A DNA stretch of 64,000 bases from Vagococcus silagei. Its GTDB lineage: Bacteria; Bacillota; Bacilli; Lactobacillales; Vagococcaceae. The notes under the pieces are model-generated. The model ran no database searches and was not told the origin of the DNA. It worked only from the letters and a program-made list of their open reading frames with translations. Positions 16,271-25,891 of the stretch are shown here, one piece after another. Both the position numbers and the translations under genes were made by a program. Where the stretch lies: positions 1 to 64,000 of the forward strand of contig NZ_SDGV01000002.1 in assembly GCF_004795745.1 (NCBI RefSeq). Direction: 5' to 3'. How positions within the stretch are numbered: position 1 is the stretch's first letter; each line of letters starts with the position of its first letter.

Positions 16271-16299
16271 ATCATATCATACTTGAAAAGTCATGTAAA
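16271..16299 (-). promoter_or_regulatory. rplS promoter
   Basis: Minus-strand TTTACA (16294-16299), 17-bp spacer, TATGAT (16271-16276). It lies between trmD and rplS and gives rplS a private transcript with a ~75-nt leader. Confidence 0.7.
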
Positions 16300-16303
16300 G
16301 CCT

Positions 16304-17053
16304 TTATTCTTTACATTTTACTTCTTCAGACTCTATCTCAGTCAACATTTTTTGCATCTCTTTAGTCAATTCAATCTTTTCAAGCATGTCTGGTCGTCTT
16401 AAATAAGTCCTCCGAAGTGACTCTTTTAATTGCCATGCTTCAATTAATTTATGATTCCCATTTGTTAAGACAAAAGGAACTTCTTGTCCATTATAATCAG
16501 CTGGACGCGTATATTGTGGATGCTCTAAAAGACCCGTAGAATGCGAGTCACCGATTGCCGACTCTTCATTTCCTAAAACCTCTGGTAATAAGCGAACTAT
16601 CGCATCAATCATTACCATTGCGCCTAATTCACCACCTGTTAGGACATAATCACCCAGTGATACTTCATCTGTCACTAAATTACGAATACGCTCATCATAT
16701 CCTTCATAATGTCCGCATATAAAAACAAGATGTTCTTCTTGCGAGAATTCTTCCGCCATTGGTTGATCAAACTGTTTACCAGCAGGGTCTAATAAAATGA
16801 CGCGTTGCTTCACACCGGGATTCTTAGCCTGAATATCTATTAAGGCATCATCAATTGGCTGAACTTTTAAAAGCATGCCAGCTCCCCCACCGTATGGGTA
16901 ATCATCCACTTGCTGATGTTTATTTGTTGAATAGTCTCTAAAATTCGTCACATTGACTTCTAAGAGCTCTTTTTCAACCGCTTTACCTAAAATGGACTCT
17001 GTTAAAGGCCCTTCAAACATTCGCGGAAAAAGAGTTAATACATCTATCTTCAT
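16304..17053 (-). CDS. trmD: tRNA (guanine-N1)-methyltransferase TrmD
   Basis: The 249-residue SPOUT enzyme makes m1G37 in tRNAs, preventing +1 frameshifting. Visible motifs are [37 protein letters not shown] and [15 protein letters not shown], which form the trefoil-knot SAM pocket. It overlaps the rimM stop by one base (TAATG), so translation is coupled. The order rimM-trmD-rplS is the standard bacterial arrangement. Confidence 0.98.
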   Translation of the reverse strand: MKIDVLTLFPRMFEGPLTESILGKAVEKELLEVNVTNFRDYSTNKHQQVDDYPYGGGAGMLLKVQPIDDALIDIQAKNPGVKQRVILLDPAGKQFDQPMAEEFSQEEHLVFICGHYEGYDERIRNLVTDEVSLGDYVLTGGELGAMVMIDAIVRLLPEVLGNEESAIGDSHSTGLLEHPQYTRPADYNGQEVPFVLTNGNHKLIEAWQLKESLRRTYLRRPDMLEKIELTKEMQKMLTEIESEEVKCKE

Positions 17054-17574
17054 TAATCAATCAATCCTTCCGGAATATCAACTAAAATACTTTTAGTTTC
17101 TAAGTCTACATTTAAAACAACTGATTCAATGTAAGGTAATAGGATATCCTTTTGACCTTTTTCATTTGGTTTAACTACCCAAACATCATTTGCACCAGGC
17201 GATAAAATTTCAGAAATTTTGCCATATTCGTGACCTGTTTCATCAACCACTGATAAACCAATAATTTGATGATAATAAAAATTATTGCCTTCTAATTCTT
17301 CCAACTCGTCTTTTGCAATTTTTAGAATACCATCACGATAAATTTCAACATCATTAATCCAAGGATGATCTTCGAAACTTAAAATATCAAAGTTTTTATG
17401 TTTACGATGCGTTTTTATCGTCAGTTCTTTAGGTGCCTTGCCATCCTGGAATAAAGTTAAGACATTCCCCTTTTGATAGCGTTCATCAGCAAAATCGGTT
17501 TTAGAAATAACTCTAACTTCCCCTTTGATACCTTGTGTATTTACAATCTTACCTACATTTAAATATTCTGCCAC
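17053..17574 (-). CDS. rimM: 16S rRNA processing protein RimM
   Basis: The start is taken as GTG 17574 ([22 protein letters not shown]) with AGAGGG 6-7 nt upstream; the ATG at 17616 has no ribosome site. It gives 173 residues, the usual RimM length. The N-terminal RimM domain and C-terminal PRC barrel ([33 protein letters not shown]) are complete. It binds S19 and helps 30S head maturation. The upstream khpA gene is separated by a terminator hairpin. Confidence 0.95.
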   Translation of the reverse strand: MAEYLNVGKIVNTQGIKGEVRVISKTDFADERYQKGNVLTLFQDGKAPKELTIKTHRKHKNFDILSFEDHPWINDVEIYRDGILKIAKDELEELEGNNFYYHQIIGLSVVDETGHEYGKISEILSPGANDVWVVKPNEKGQKDILLPYIESVVLNVDLETKSILVDIPEGLID

Positions 17575-17638
17575 TACTGTCCCTCTTTTCTTATCTAATC
17601 TTGATGATTGTACCATGTTTTTTTAGAATTAACCAAAT

Positions 17639-17686
17639 AAAAAAAGATTATTTACTTAACTTAAAAAGCCAGTAAACAATCTTTCA
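17639..17686 (-). terminator. Terminator between khpA and rimM
   Basis: Minus-strand stem AAAGATTGTTTACT/AGTAAATAATCTTT (one mismatch) around a 14-nt loop and followed by a T-rich tract. Some readthrough to rimM is likely because no strong promoter is seen before rimM. Confidence 0.75.
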
Positions 17687-17695
17687 AAAATCCAA

Positions 17696-17950
17696 TTAAG
17701 ATTGGGCGCCCTCTTCTAAAATGTTTAGACGGACTTTTTTTGGTTCTTTGGTACGAACGTTATAGACAAGTGTTCGAATCGCTTTAATGACACGGCCTTG
17801 CTTCCCAATAATTCGCCCAATATCAGAAGGATCAACAGAAAGGTTATATTCCATGAATCGATCTGATTCTACTACATCTAAAGATACTTTATCAGGATGA
17901 CTAACTAACGGCCGAACAATGGTTAAAACCAATTCTTTAACATCAGTCAT
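17696..17950 (-). CDS. khpA: KH-domain RNA-binding protein KhpA (YlqC)
   Basis: The 84-residue protein is a single type II KH domain with the GxxG loop IIGKQGRVIKAIRTLV. KhpA pairs with KhpB/Jag and influences cell elongation and RNA metabolism in streptococci and enterococci. It sits 12 bp behind rpsP, the conserved Firmicutes order. Confidence 0.95.
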   Translation of the reverse strand: MTDVKELVLTIVRPLVSHPDKVSLDVVESDRFMEYNLSVDPSDIGRIIGKQGRVIKAIRTLVYNVRTKEPKKVRLNILEEGAQS

Positions 17951-17962
17951 TCAAATCCCACC

Positions 17963-18238
17963 TTATTTTTTAGTATATTTAGCTTCGTGATGTTTTTGCA
18001 TGATTCCTTCACGAGAAAGAATGTTACGAACTGTATCAGAAGGTTGTGCACCTTTAGATAACCAGTCTAAGATTACTTCTTCTTTAACTGTAACTTGTGC
18101 TGGATCTAGTAATGGATTGTAAGTTCCCACTACTTCAATATAACGTCCATCACGAGGTGAACGAGAATCTGCTACTACCATACGGTAAAATGGGTGTTTT
18201 TTAGAACCCATACGTTTTAAACGAATTTTAACTGCCAT
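17963..18238 (-). CDS. rpsP: 30S ribosomal protein S16
   Basis: A complete 91-residue bS16 ([41 protein letters not shown]). It stabilises the 16S 5' and central domains during assembly. First gene of the rpsP-khpA(-rimM-trmD) group; strong SD GGAGGTG. Confidence 0.98.
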   Translation of the reverse strand: MAVKIRLKRMGSKKHPFYRMVVADSRSPRDGRYIEVVGTYNPLLDPAQVTVKEEVILDWLSKGAQPSDTVRNILSREGIMQKHHEAKYTKK

Positions 18239-18282
18239 TATATAGGCACCTCCAAATTTCTTTTCTTATTAACACAAACAAT

Positions 18283-18311
18283 AGTTTAACAGATATTTTT
18301 AACCATGTAAA
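18283..18311 (-). promoter_or_regulatory. rpsP operon promoter
   Basis: Minus-strand TTTACA (18306-18311), 17 bp, TAAACT (18283-18288), about 45 nt upstream of the rpsP start. Confidence 0.6.
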
Positions 18312-18329
18312 GTCTTTTTTCTTTACACC

Positions 18330-19775
18330 TCAAATATTTTTAAATTTAAGTTGCTGATGTAGTTCAAATTGAAGTCCAATCTCTAATAAGAGACTGTCAT
18401 TTCCTTTTGCTGCCATAAATTGAATGCCAATAGGTAGCCCTTCTTTTGTCACAAAAGTTGGTAAACTAATCGCAGGTTGTCCTGTTAAATTAGCTAGTTG
18501 TGTATAGGGTGTAATCCATAAACTTCTTTCAAACATATCGTAAACAAGTTCTGCCAGTTCACTTTGATTCAAATCTTCGGCATGTTCTAACCTTGTTCGA
18601 ATGTCATCACTTTGTAAATCGTCATTAATTTTTGGCGCAACAGTTGTCGCTGTTGGTGATAGAAAAAGATCATATTTTGTAAATAGATTCTCCATTACAA
18701 CCGTTGCATCGTCCCAAGCTTGGAAAGAGCTGACATAATCTGCAGCGGACAATTTCTGACCGTATTGATAAATCGCCCAAGTCATCGGTTCCATATCTTC
18801 ATAACTCATACTTCGATTTAGAGTTTCGGATATTTGATTCATCATATGAGCCGTTTCGCCACCGTTCATTTGGTAATAGCTCCGAATCAGACGCGATCCA
18901 TCGACTGGATATTGAATGACATCGACTTGATGACCAAGTGACGTTAAAAATTCAACTGCCTCATTTACTGCTTGAATTGCTTCTGGAGATACTGGATTAC
19001 CAACTGGTGAATCCACGCAAACAGCAATCTTATATGATTTCAATTTTGCTGTACAACATTGCGGCATTAAAAAAGGCGAAATTTGTTGATCGGGTTTCAA
19101 ACCATTTAAGAGCACTTTTGTATCACGAATTGAACGTGTTAACGCAAAATTAATGGAAGCACCTTGCCAATCGCGCCAACTATCTGGCCCAGTTACAATC
19201 CGTCCTCGACTTGGTTTTAAACCAATTAATCCAGTGAAAGAAGCTGGGATTCGAATTGAACCACCACCATCACTTGCACCAGCTAAAGGCACAATATCTG
19301 CAGCTACAATTGCAGCTGCTCCCCCGCTGCTTCCGCCTGAATAACGTGACAAATCCCATGGGTTTCTTGTTGGTCCGTTTATTTGAGCATCAGTAATATT
19401 TTTAAATCCAAATTCTGGTGTTGTCGTGATGCCAAAAGAAATCAAACCTAATGTTTCGATTTTTTTTACATAATTATTTGTAGAGGTTGCAACATGATCC
19501 TTAAATAATTTTGACCCAGAAGTTGCTTTAAAGCCTTGTTTGTTTTGGCCCAAGTCTTTAAGAGCAAAGGGAACACCAAAAAATGGTGCCTGTTTTTCTT
19601 CATCAGTAGCATTTATTATTTTTTCTTTTGCTTCTTCAAAATTTAAATCGACAAAAGCATTTAATTCCAGGTTTTTTGAGACTTTTTTACTCACTTCTGC
19701 TAATACTTCTAACGGTGAGATTTCATTTGCTTTAATTTTTTGTGCATAATACGATGCATCCTTCATTGATGACAC
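18330..19775 (-). CDS. Amidase-signature family hydrolase
   Basis: The 481-residue enzyme has the amidase-signature triad: Lys in GVPFALKDLGQ (~73), cis-Ser in the SGGSSGGAAA loop (~150) and nucleophilic Ser in GASDGGGSIRIPAS (~170). It is not GatA: it lacks gatB/gatC neighbours and its C-terminus (TQLANLTGQPAISLPTF) matches general amidases. Substrate cannot be read from sequence. It stands alone between rpsP and a P-loop protein, with its start just after a good SD (GGGGAG). Confidence 0.85.
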   Translation of the reverse strand: MSSMKDASYYAQKIKANEISPLEVLAEVSKKVSKNLELNAFVDLNFEEAKEKIINATDEEKQAPFFGVPFALKDLGQNKQGFKATSGSKLFKDHVATSTNNYVKKIETLGLISFGITTTPEFGFKNITDAQINGPTRNPWDLSRYSGGSSGGAAAIVAADIVPLAGASDGGGSIRIPASFTGLIGLKPSRGRIVTGPDSWRDWQGASINFALTRSIRDTKVLLNGLKPDQQISPFLMPQCCTAKLKSYKIAVCVDSPVGNPVSPEAIQAVNEAVEFLTSLGHQVDVIQYPVDGSRLIRSYYQMNGGETAHMMNQISETLNRSMSYEDMEPMTWAIYQYGQKLSAADYVSSFQAWDDATVVMENLFTKYDLFLSPTATTVAPKINDDLQSDDIRTRLEHAEDLNQSELAELVYDMFERSLWITPYTQLANLTGQPAISLPTFVTKEGLPIGIQFMAAKGNDSLLLEIGLQFELHQQLKFKNI

Positions 19776-19880
19776 TCCCCTTTTTACATTACCCGTATTC
19801 TAACGAATTCGGAGGATAAAGGCCAGTAAACTAGATTATTCCTTAGAAATGACCAGACTTTGACTACTAATCACTAGATA

Positions 19881-20396
19881 TCAAAACAATTTAGTTTTTT
19901 CCAAAAACATTTTAAGTTCTTGTGGTGTTTTTATTTCCACCCATTTATCAGGATAGGTTTGTTTCATTTTTGCAAAGTGTTGCTGTTTGACTGTATTTCT
20001 ACCCTTATGTAACACCCACCAAGCGAACTCAAAATCTAATTTTTCGTTACATCCTTCCGCCATATCAACTCTCGTTTGATTTCGATTTTGGCGATAACGA
20101 TTCACAATACGATAAAAACAGCGCCATCTTGAAAAATTCATAAAAATGATTTGAGTCGCTGCTTGAAAACGTTCCTCTTGTAAAATATTAGAATAATTAC
20201 CATCAATTACCCAATCACTATTTTCTTTTAAGAATTTACCTACTATTGCCTGTTTTTCAACTAACTCTCTTTCATTCCACCCCGGTAAAAATTGTACTGT
20301 ATCGAGATGTAACACTGGGATATTAAAAAACTGACCTAATTCCCTAGCAAGGGTTGACTTCCCGCTGCCACTAAAACCGATAATTGCAATCTTCAT
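19881..20396 (-). CDS. FlaR/adenylate-kinase-like P-loop nucleotide-binding protein
   Basis: From ATG 20396 (SD GGAGG) the product has 171 residues. It begins MKIAIIGFSGSGKSTLARELG (Walker A) followed by VLHLDTVQFLPGWNERE, typical of proteins annotated as DNA topology modulation protein FlaR or shikimate/adenylate-kinase-like ATPases. RFQAATQIIFMNFSRWRCFYRIVNRYRQ is the lid-like region. The true function is unknown; a small-molecule kinase is the likeliest. Confidence 0.75.
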   Translation of the reverse strand: MKIAIIGFSGSGKSTLARELGQFFNIPVLHLDTVQFLPGWNERELVEKQAIVGKFLKENSDWVIDGNYSNILQEERFQAATQIIFMNFSRWRCFYRIVNRYRQNRNQTRVDMAEGCNEKLDFEFAWWVLHKGRNTVKQQHFAKMKQTYPDKWVEIKTPQELKMFLEKTKLF

Positions 20397-20423
20397 CTTC
20401 GTTCCTCCATTCATTTTTTAAGG

Positions 20424-20459
20424 TCAAAAAACTGAGTCAGAACTCATCCGACTCAGTTT
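20424..20459 (-). terminator. Terminator of ylxM-ffh operon
   Basis: Minus-strand stem AAACTGAGTC/GACTCAGTTT with an 11-nt loop followed by T residues, directly after ffh. Confidence 0.9.
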
Positions 20460-20463
20460 ATGC

Positions 20464-21894
20464 TTATTTTTTTTTTTTCTTCTTCTTGTTTTTGTTCTTC
20501 TTCTTATTTTTCTTAACCATCCGATTCATGGCCATTTTGCCAAGTTTTCCTTGAACGCCACTACCAAACATATTTTCCATACCTGCTGGCATACTGCCTT
20601 TAGACATTTGCTGCATCATTTTACGTGATTCATTAAATTGTTTAATCATGCGATTGACTTCAACCACGTTATTTCCAGAACCCGCAGCAATTCTACGACG
20701 ACGGCTTGGATTCAATAAATCTGGATTTTCACGCTCAGCAGGGGTCATTGAAAAGACAATCGCTTTTTTACGTGCAATATCTTTTGGATCCACTTGAAGA
20801 TTATCAAGACCTGGTACATTATTCATTCCTGGAATCATTTTTAATAAATCATCCAAAGGTCCCATATCCATAATTTGATCTAATTGATCAATAAAATCAT
20901 TGAAGTTAAAGCTATTTTCGCGCATTTTTTTTGCAAGTTCTTCAGCTTTTTCCTCATCATATTCTTTTTGGGCTTTTTCAATTAACGTTAACATATCACC
21001 CATGCCAAGAATACGACTCGACATACGATCAGGATGGAAGACTTCAACATCGGTTAATTTTTCGCCAGTCCCGATAAATTTAATTGGTTTTCCAGTAACG
21101 GCACGAATTGAAAGCGCCGCACCACCACGAGTATCACCATCAAGTTTTGTTAAAACAACCCCAGTAACATCTAGTTGTTCATTGAAACTTTGGGCAACCG
21201 TCACAGCGTCTTGTCCAGTCATTGCGTCGACTGTTAGTAAGATATCATTCGGTTGTGCAAACTCTTTAATACGTTGCAATTCACCCATTAGAGTTTCATC
21301 AATATGTAAACGACCTGCCGTATCAATAAAGACATAGTCGTTTTTGTTTTCTTTAGCTTGTGCTAAACCTTGTTTAACGATTTCGACTGGATCAACATCA
21401 GTTCCCATATCAAAAACAGGAATGTCTAATTGCTGACCAATGACCTTCAATTGATCAATCGCTGCTGGACGATAGACATCGGCTGCGATTAATAATGGAC
21501 GAGCTTTTTCATTCTGCTTCAAAAAATTTGATAATTTACCAACGAAAGTTGTCTTACCAGCACCTTGAAGCCCAACCATCATGACCACTGTTGGAATTTT
21601 AGGATTCTTATTTAATCCTACTGCTTCTGAACCTAGAACTTTTGTTAATTCCTCATCTACTATTTTTACAATCTGTTGGGTTGGATTTAAAGATTCTAAA
21701 ATTTCAACCCCAATTGCACGTTCTCCTACGCGCTTGGTAAAACCACGGACAACTTGTAAGTTAACGTCGGCCTCAAGTAAAGCCAAGCGAATCTCACGCA
21801 TCATCTCTTTTACATCTTCTTCTTTAACCGTTCCTTTTTTCTTCAGTTTGCTCATTGCAACCTGTAAGCGGTCTGTTAAACTTTCAAAAGCCAT
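20464..21894 (-). CDS. ffh: Signal recognition particle GTPase Ffh
   Basis: The 476-residue protein has the N domain, the G domain (GLQGAGKTTFVGKL, DTAGRLHIDETL, TKLDGDTRGGAAL) and a Met-rich M domain (MDMGPLDDLLKMIPGMNNVPG...MNRM) that binds 4.5S RNA and signal peptides. It targets nascent membrane proteins to FtsY/SecYEG. The extreme C-terminus is a nearly pure Lys/Asn tail (about 20 residues), encoded by an A-rich tract. It follows ylxM by 11 bp, the conserved order. Confidence 0.98.
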   Translation of the reverse strand: MAFESLTDRLQVAMSKLKKKGTVKEEDVKEMMREIRLALLEADVNLQVVRGFTKRVGERAIGVEILESLNPTQQIVKIVDEELTKVLGSEAVGLNKNPKIPTVVMMVGLQGAGKTTFVGKLSNFLKQNEKARPLLIAADVYRPAAIDQLKVIGQQLDIPVFDMGTDVDPVEIVKQGLAQAKENKNDYVFIDTAGRLHIDETLMGELQRIKEFAQPNDILLTVDAMTGQDAVTVAQSFNEQLDVTGVVLTKLDGDTRGGAALSIRAVTGKPIKFIGTGEKLTDVEVFHPDRMSSRILGMGDMLTLIEKAQKEYDEEKAEELAKKMRENSFNFNDFIDQLDQIMDMGPLDDLLKMIPGMNNVPGLDNLQVDPKDIARKKAIVFSMTPAERENPDLLNPSRRRRIAAGSGNNVVEVNRMIKQFNESRKMMQQMSKGSMPAGMENMFGSGVQGKLGKMAMNRMVKKNKKKNKNKKKKKKK

Positions 21895-21905
21895 TTTATC
21901 TACTC

Positions 21906-22253
21906 CTACTCTTCTTCTATCTCTTGAATTTTGTCTAAAAGCTGAATAATTTCCGGATTTAATTCTTGATTATCCAATTGATTCAGTCTTTGTTTGATTT
22001 CTTGAATGAGTTCATTTCGAACCACATAATTTGAATATAAATGAAGTTTACGTTCATAATTTTCTAAGAGTTTTTCTGTTCGTTTAATATTATCATAAAC
22101 AGCCTGACGACTTACTTCAAACTCTTCAGCTATTTCACCCAACGAAAAATCGTCCGCGTAATACAATTCAATATAATTCATTTGTTTTTCTGTTAAAAGG
22201 GTTGAATAAAATTCAAATAACGCATTCATGCGATTGGTTTTATCGATTTCCAC
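21906..22253 (-). CDS. ylxM: YlxM-family putative helix-turn-helix partner of Ffh
   Basis: The start is GTG 22253 behind AAGGAGGGAAG, giving 115 residues; the much longer upstream frame would cross a terminator and the kinase gene and is rejected. The protein has an HTH ([32 protein letters not shown]) typical of UPF0122/YlxM, an SRP-associated protein that stimulates Ffh GTPase in streptococci. It is cotranscribed with ffh. Confidence 0.92.
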   Translation of the reverse strand: MEIDKTNRMNALFEFYSTLLTEKQMNYIELYYADDFSLGEIAEEFEVSRQAVYDNIKRTEKLLENYERKLHLYSNYVVRNELIQEIKQRLNQLDNQELNPEIIQLLDKIQEIEEE

Positions 22254-22287
22254 TGTCTTCCCTCCTTGGACAAAACAATACTCAAAC

Positions 22288-22293
22288 ATTATA
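22288..22293 (-). promoter_or_regulatory. ylxM-ffh promoter (extended -10)
   Basis: Minus-strand TGATATAAT provides TATAAT with an upstream TG; the -35 is weak. It lies 35 bp before the ylxM start and after the kinase-gene terminator. Confidence 0.55.
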
Positions 22294-22372
22294 TCATAAA
22301 ACGTGGATGATTTTAGCCTTATCGTAAAGTCTTGTCGATAAAATGATAGTATTTTTAAGATTCCATCAAAAT

Positions 22373-22421
22373 AAAAAAGCACTTTTAATTGATTCGAAAA
22401 CGAAACAAAATAAAAATGCTT
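22373..22421 (-). terminator. Terminator of the two-component operon
   Basis: Minus-strand arms AAGCATTTTTA/TAAAAGTGCTT (one mismatch) followed by TTTTATTTT, 11 bp after the histidine kinase stop. Confidence 0.75.
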
Positions 22422-22431
22422 ATACTTACCG

Positions 22432-23964
22432 TTAATCAGATGATTTCTTTTTCTCTTCAATCAACTCATCTTTTAAGATTGGTAATGAAATTTTAAATGA
22501 TGATCCATGATTTAAAACACTTTTGACTGATATTTTACCATTATAGTTGTCAACCAATTGTAAGGCTATTGATAAACCTAGTCCATTTCCACCTGTATGA
22601 CGCGCACGCGCTTTATCAACGCGATAAAAACGACTAAAGATTCGATCACGATCCTCATCAGAAATCCCTTCACCAAAATCTTGAATTTGGATATCTGCCA
22701 TGTTAAATGAAGAAGAAATTGACACTAAAATCTCTTTCCGATCGGTTGTATATTTCACCGCATTATCGAGTAATATAATTAAAATTTGTTCAAAATGATT
22801 GCGATAAATTTTAATTTTCGTATATTCCGGTAAATCAATATCATAATTAAAGATAAAATCAGGGTACAACATTCTGAAATTGCTAATCGTTGTCTTTAAG
22901 ACATCAACCGCAATTGTTACCTCATCTTCATAATGAAAATTAGATTGTTCTGCTCTTGATAAATCAAGCATCTCTTGCACTAAACTCTTCATCCGAATAA
23001 TCTCTTGTAATGACGCTTCTAAGGACTCTGCTAAAACTTCTGGATCATCTTTACCCCATCGATTTAATAAATTAAGGTGTCCTTCAATTACCGCAACTGG
23101 TGTCCGTAATTCATGTGAGACATCTTCAACAAATCGTTGTTGTTGATGAATAAAAAGTTGCATTCTTTCCAACATATCATTAAAAGCTTCAGCCAAATCG
23201 GAGATTTCATCATTTGATTTAGGAACCGGCATTCTAACGTCAGTCTTATAGGCTTCTTGAATACTATCAAGTGATTTCGCCATTTTACGCAGCGGTAATG
23301 TAAAGTACGTTGATAATAAAATCCCAATAATAATACTGATCAAAATTCCAATAATCTCTAGAAGAACTAATGTTTGGAATATTTTATCGCGAACCTTCAT
23401 AAAGCTACTAAGTTCTAAAAAACCTTGCGAATAACCGATTGTCTTCCCTGTGTGTTTGGATTTAATCGGTCGCATTTGTATTAAACCAGTCACATTATTA
23501 AAAGTATCAATTGACATTTCTTTTTGCTCATCTAACTCAAAAGGTAGGTACAAACCCTTTGTTTCAAAAACAAGTCGTTCATTAGAACTATAAATTTTTA
23601 CATTTAATTCCGGCTCAGAAAGTTCTGAAATAAAACTGTTCAGATTCATTAAACTTGTTTCTAAACTATTACGGTCATAATAAGTATCTCCCATATAACT
23701 ACCAGGGGATTCTTTCAAAAAATTGACCGTCGAACTAAGCGAAAGTGGATCTTCAGAACGCGATAAACGCTCCTCGATTTCCGACATCGTTCGGTTAAAA
23801 TCGGTTTCTTCCTGTTCAAACATACTTCGTGTGCTTACCTGATAGGTCACAAATGCGAAGATTGAAAATAGAATTGAGATTGAAAGTGCAGTTAAAAAAG
23901 TCCACTTAAATGTAATCGAGCGAAAATTAATGGTTTGGAAAAATTTCTTGCGCTTCTTTTCCAT
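22432..23964 (-). CDS. Sensor histidine kinase (ArlS/CovS-like)
   Basis: The 510-residue kinase has TM1 at about 23-45, an extracytoplasmic loop of ~150 residues, TM2 at about 195-217, a HAMP linker, and HisKA with the phospho-acceptor His in [19 protein letters not shown]. It also has HATPase boxes N (LLDNAVKYT), G1 ([15 protein letters not shown]) and G2 ([10 protein letters not shown]). It overlaps the response regulator stop by one base (TAATG), so the pair is coupled. Similarity is to ArlS/CsrS kinases that control surface and virulence functions; the signal is unknown. Confidence 0.9.
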   Translation of the reverse strand: MEKKRKKFFQTINFRSITFKWTFLTALSISILFSIFAFVTYQVSTRSMFEQEETDFNRTMSEIEERLSRSEDPLSLSSTVNFLKESPGSYMGDTYYDRNSLETSLMNLNSFISELSEPELNVKIYSSNERLVFETKGLYLPFELDEQKEMSIDTFNNVTGLIQMRPIKSKHTGKTIGYSQGFLELSSFMKVRDKIFQTLVLLEIIGILISIIIGILLSTYFTLPLRKMAKSLDSIQEAYKTDVRMPVPKSNDEISDLAEAFNDMLERMQLFIHQQQRFVEDVSHELRTPVAVIEGHLNLLNRWGKDDPEVLAESLEASLQEIIRMKSLVQEMLDLSRAEQSNFHYEDEVTIAVDVLKTTISNFRMLYPDFIFNYDIDLPEYTKIKIYRNHFEQILIILLDNAVKYTTDRKEILVSISSSFNMADIQIQDFGEGISDEDRDRIFSRFYRVDKARARHTGGNGLGLSIALQLVDNYNGKISVKSVLNHGSSFKISLPILKDELIEEKKKSSD

Positions 23965-24653
23965 TACGATCTCATAACATAACCCGTTCCACGAACAGTT
24001 TGAATATAACTGTCTTCACCTGGAACATCTATTTTATTTCTTAAATAACGAATATAGACATCGACAACATTTGTTTCGACTTCGATTTCGTAACCCCAGA
24101 CTTTATTTAGCAAGACATCACGTGATAATACCACATTAATATTTTCCATTAAAATCAGAAGTAACTCATATTCTCTTTTAGTAAGCTCAATCATTTGATC
24201 ATCACGGCGAACGACACGATTTTCTTTTTCAATCGTTAAATCACGATAAGTAATCGTTGTTTGTTTAGTAATGTTCTTATCGCCTTCGATATCAATTCGA
24301 CGTAATAATGCACGTAGACGAGCAAGTAATTCTTCAATTGCGAATGGTTTAACAATATAATCATCCGCACCATGATCAAGACCAGAAACACGATCAATTA
24401 CTGAATCACGAGCAGTCATCATGATAATTGGTGTGTTTTTCACTTGTCTCACGCGGCGACACACTTCCAAACCATTTAATTCAGGTAACATTAAATCTAA
24501 AAGAATCGCTTCCCAATCTCCTTCAAGTGCTGCTTCTAAACCAGTTCTACCATTATAATGAACTTCTGTTTCATAGCCTTCATGTTTTAACTCTAATTCA
24601 ACGAAGCGTGCTAAGTTTTTTTCATCCTCAATGATTAAAATTCTATTTGACAT
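23964..24653 (-). CDS. OmpR-family response regulator (ArlR/CovR-like)
   Basis: The 229-residue protein has a receiver domain with the acidic pocket IIEDE, phospho-acceptor Asp in [12 protein letters not shown], Thr in MMTARDS and Lys in [25 protein letters not shown]-terminal winged helix ends [38 protein letters not shown]. These sequences closely resemble CovR/CsrR of streptococci and ArlR of staphylococci. It is the first gene of the pair. Confidence 0.92.
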   Translation of the reverse strand: MSNRILIIEDEKNLARFVELELKHEGYETEVHYNGRTGLEAALEGDWEAILLDLMLPELNGLEVCRRVRQVKNTPIIMMTARDSVIDRVSGLDHGADDYIVKPFAIEELLARLRALLRRIDIEGDKNITKQTTITYRDLTIEKENRVVRRDDQMIELTKREYELLLILMENINVVLSRDVLLNKVWGYEIEVETNVVDVYIRYLRNKIDVPGEDSYIQTVRGTGYVMRS

Positions 24654-24988
24654 TCTGACAACTGCCTCTCTAATATTTTATTTCTAGAAAACGTCCATTG
24701 TACTCTCTTCATTCAATTTGAAATTTACTTTAACTTCAGTATTAATCAATTTTAAGTAAGCTAAAAAAGAACTCTTATCAATCAAAAATTTAATTAAGAT
24801 TGAATGAGAGTATTTTCAATAACTCATTATAACATTTTTAATTTGAGTAATCTATTCCTCTGTTTAAATTAGTTTTAAAAAAAGAATGACGGAATCGTAT
24901 TTTTTTGATATCATTAACATTAAATGGATATTAGAAATATATAGATATTATCATTTTATTCTAATTCAGTGTGCAAGGAGGGATTTAA
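24654..24988. other. Intergenic region between the divergent response regulator and LysR genes
   Basis: These 335 AT-rich bases hold no gene. A TACAAT (24697-24702, minus) could be the response regulator -10. An imperfect hairpin (arms ACTCTTATCAATC and GATTGAATGAGAGT, about 24753-24793) lies in the middle. The 60 bp before the LysR gene contain the AT-rich dyad ATATTAGAAATATAT near 24930, a possible LysR-type site. None is compelling. Confidence 0.4.
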
Positions 24989-25852
24989 ATGGACGTTCGG
25001 CAATTAAACTACTTCATTGTTTTAGCGGAATCAAATACGATATCCGAAGCGGCAAAAAAACTTAAAATGGCGCAACCACCGTTAAGCCAAATGTTAAAAA
25101 ATTTGGAAATAGAGTTGGGCGCTACTCTCATTAAACGTAGTAAGAAAAAGCATCAACTCACGAAAAGTGGTCATATTTTATACCAAGAAGCTTTAAATAT
25201 TCTCAAACAACTTGAGGAGATGAAACTTAAAATTAGAGAAGAATCGAATGGACTTTCTGGTAATTTACGTATCGGTTGTAATCATATTGCCATTTTAAAT
25301 TTAGAAACAGTTACCTCTCACTTTCTCAAACAGTTCCCTAATGTTTCTCTCATAATTGAACAAAACGATTCCATCACTTTACAAGAAAAATTAAAAAATC
25401 GTACGATTGATCTTGCCTTTTTACAAGGCCCAATTAATCAGGATATCTTTACTAATCACTTTTCAAAAATGGATGAATTTGTTTTTGTAACGTCTGAAGA
25501 ACTAAAACAAAAATCAATCTCGCAGCATGACTTTTTTAAAAAGCCTTTATTACTACCTGATTTTCACTCACTTACTAGTCAAGGGGAACAGTTTTCAGAA
25601 ATATTAAGCGGACAGCCCGAAGGATTCACCATTTCATATTGTTCAAATTATACTTTGATTCAGCAGCTTGTTGCCAGCGGAATTGTAAATAGTTTTGTCC
25701 CTAAGTCACTGTTCAATAAAGATAATTTTCTAGAGCTCTTCTACTATCCGATAAGAAAACCATTTAAACTCACCTGTTATCACTTAATTAGTTTAAAAGA
25801 TAACTATCTAGATCAAACAAGCCTCAACTTTATTGAAACATTAAAAAACTGA
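24989..25852 (+). CDS. LysR-family transcriptional regulator
   Basis: The 287-residue protein has an N-terminal winged HTH (MDVRQLNYFIVLAESNTISEAAKKLKMAQPPLSQMLKNLEIELGATLIKRSKKKHQLTKSG) and an effector-binding domain from ~90 (LSGNLRIGCNHIAIL...). It stands alone, diverging from the two-component operon and converging on gnd, so its target is not evident. SD AAGGAGGGA precedes the ATG. CatM/BenM-like in architecture; the effector cannot be deduced. Confidence 0.88.
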   Translation: MDVRQLNYFIVLAESNTISEAAKKLKMAQPPLSQMLKNLEIELGATLIKRSKKKHQLTKSGHILYQEALNILKQLEEMKLKIREESNGLSGNLRIGCNHIAILNLETVTSHFLKQFPNVSLIIEQNDSITLQEKLKNRTIDLAFLQGPINQDIFTNHFSKMDEFVFVTSEELKQKSISQHDFFKKPLLLPDFHSLTSQGEQFSEILSGQPEGFTISYCSNYTLIQQLVASGIVNSFVPKSLFNKDNFLELFYYPIRKPFKLTCYHLISLKDNYLDQTSLNFIETLKN

Positions 25853-25883
25853 GTGTTTCCTTAGCCAAAAGGAAAACACTCAG
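25849..25883. terminator. Bidirectional terminator between the LysR gene and gnd
   Basis: Arms CTGAGTGTTTCCTT and AAGGAAAACACTCAG around a short loop; T-rich on the plus strand (TTTATTTGTT) and A-rich before it for the minus strand. Confidence 0.85.
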
Positions 25884-25891
25884 TTTATTTG

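Noticed and set aside
15783-17053. tRNA or rRNA genes near the ribosomal protein cluster
   Set aside because: No cloverleaf, CCA end or conserved rRNA segment is visible anywhere in the window.
20464-20530. A-rich tract at the end of ffh as a possible frameshift or sequencing error
   Set aside because: The frame stays intact to a normal stop directly before a good terminator; Lys-rich Ffh tails are common.
21906-22460. Long version of YlxM starting at 22460
   Set aside because: It would run through the two-component terminator and overlap the kinase gene; GTG 22253 has a strong SD and gives the family length.
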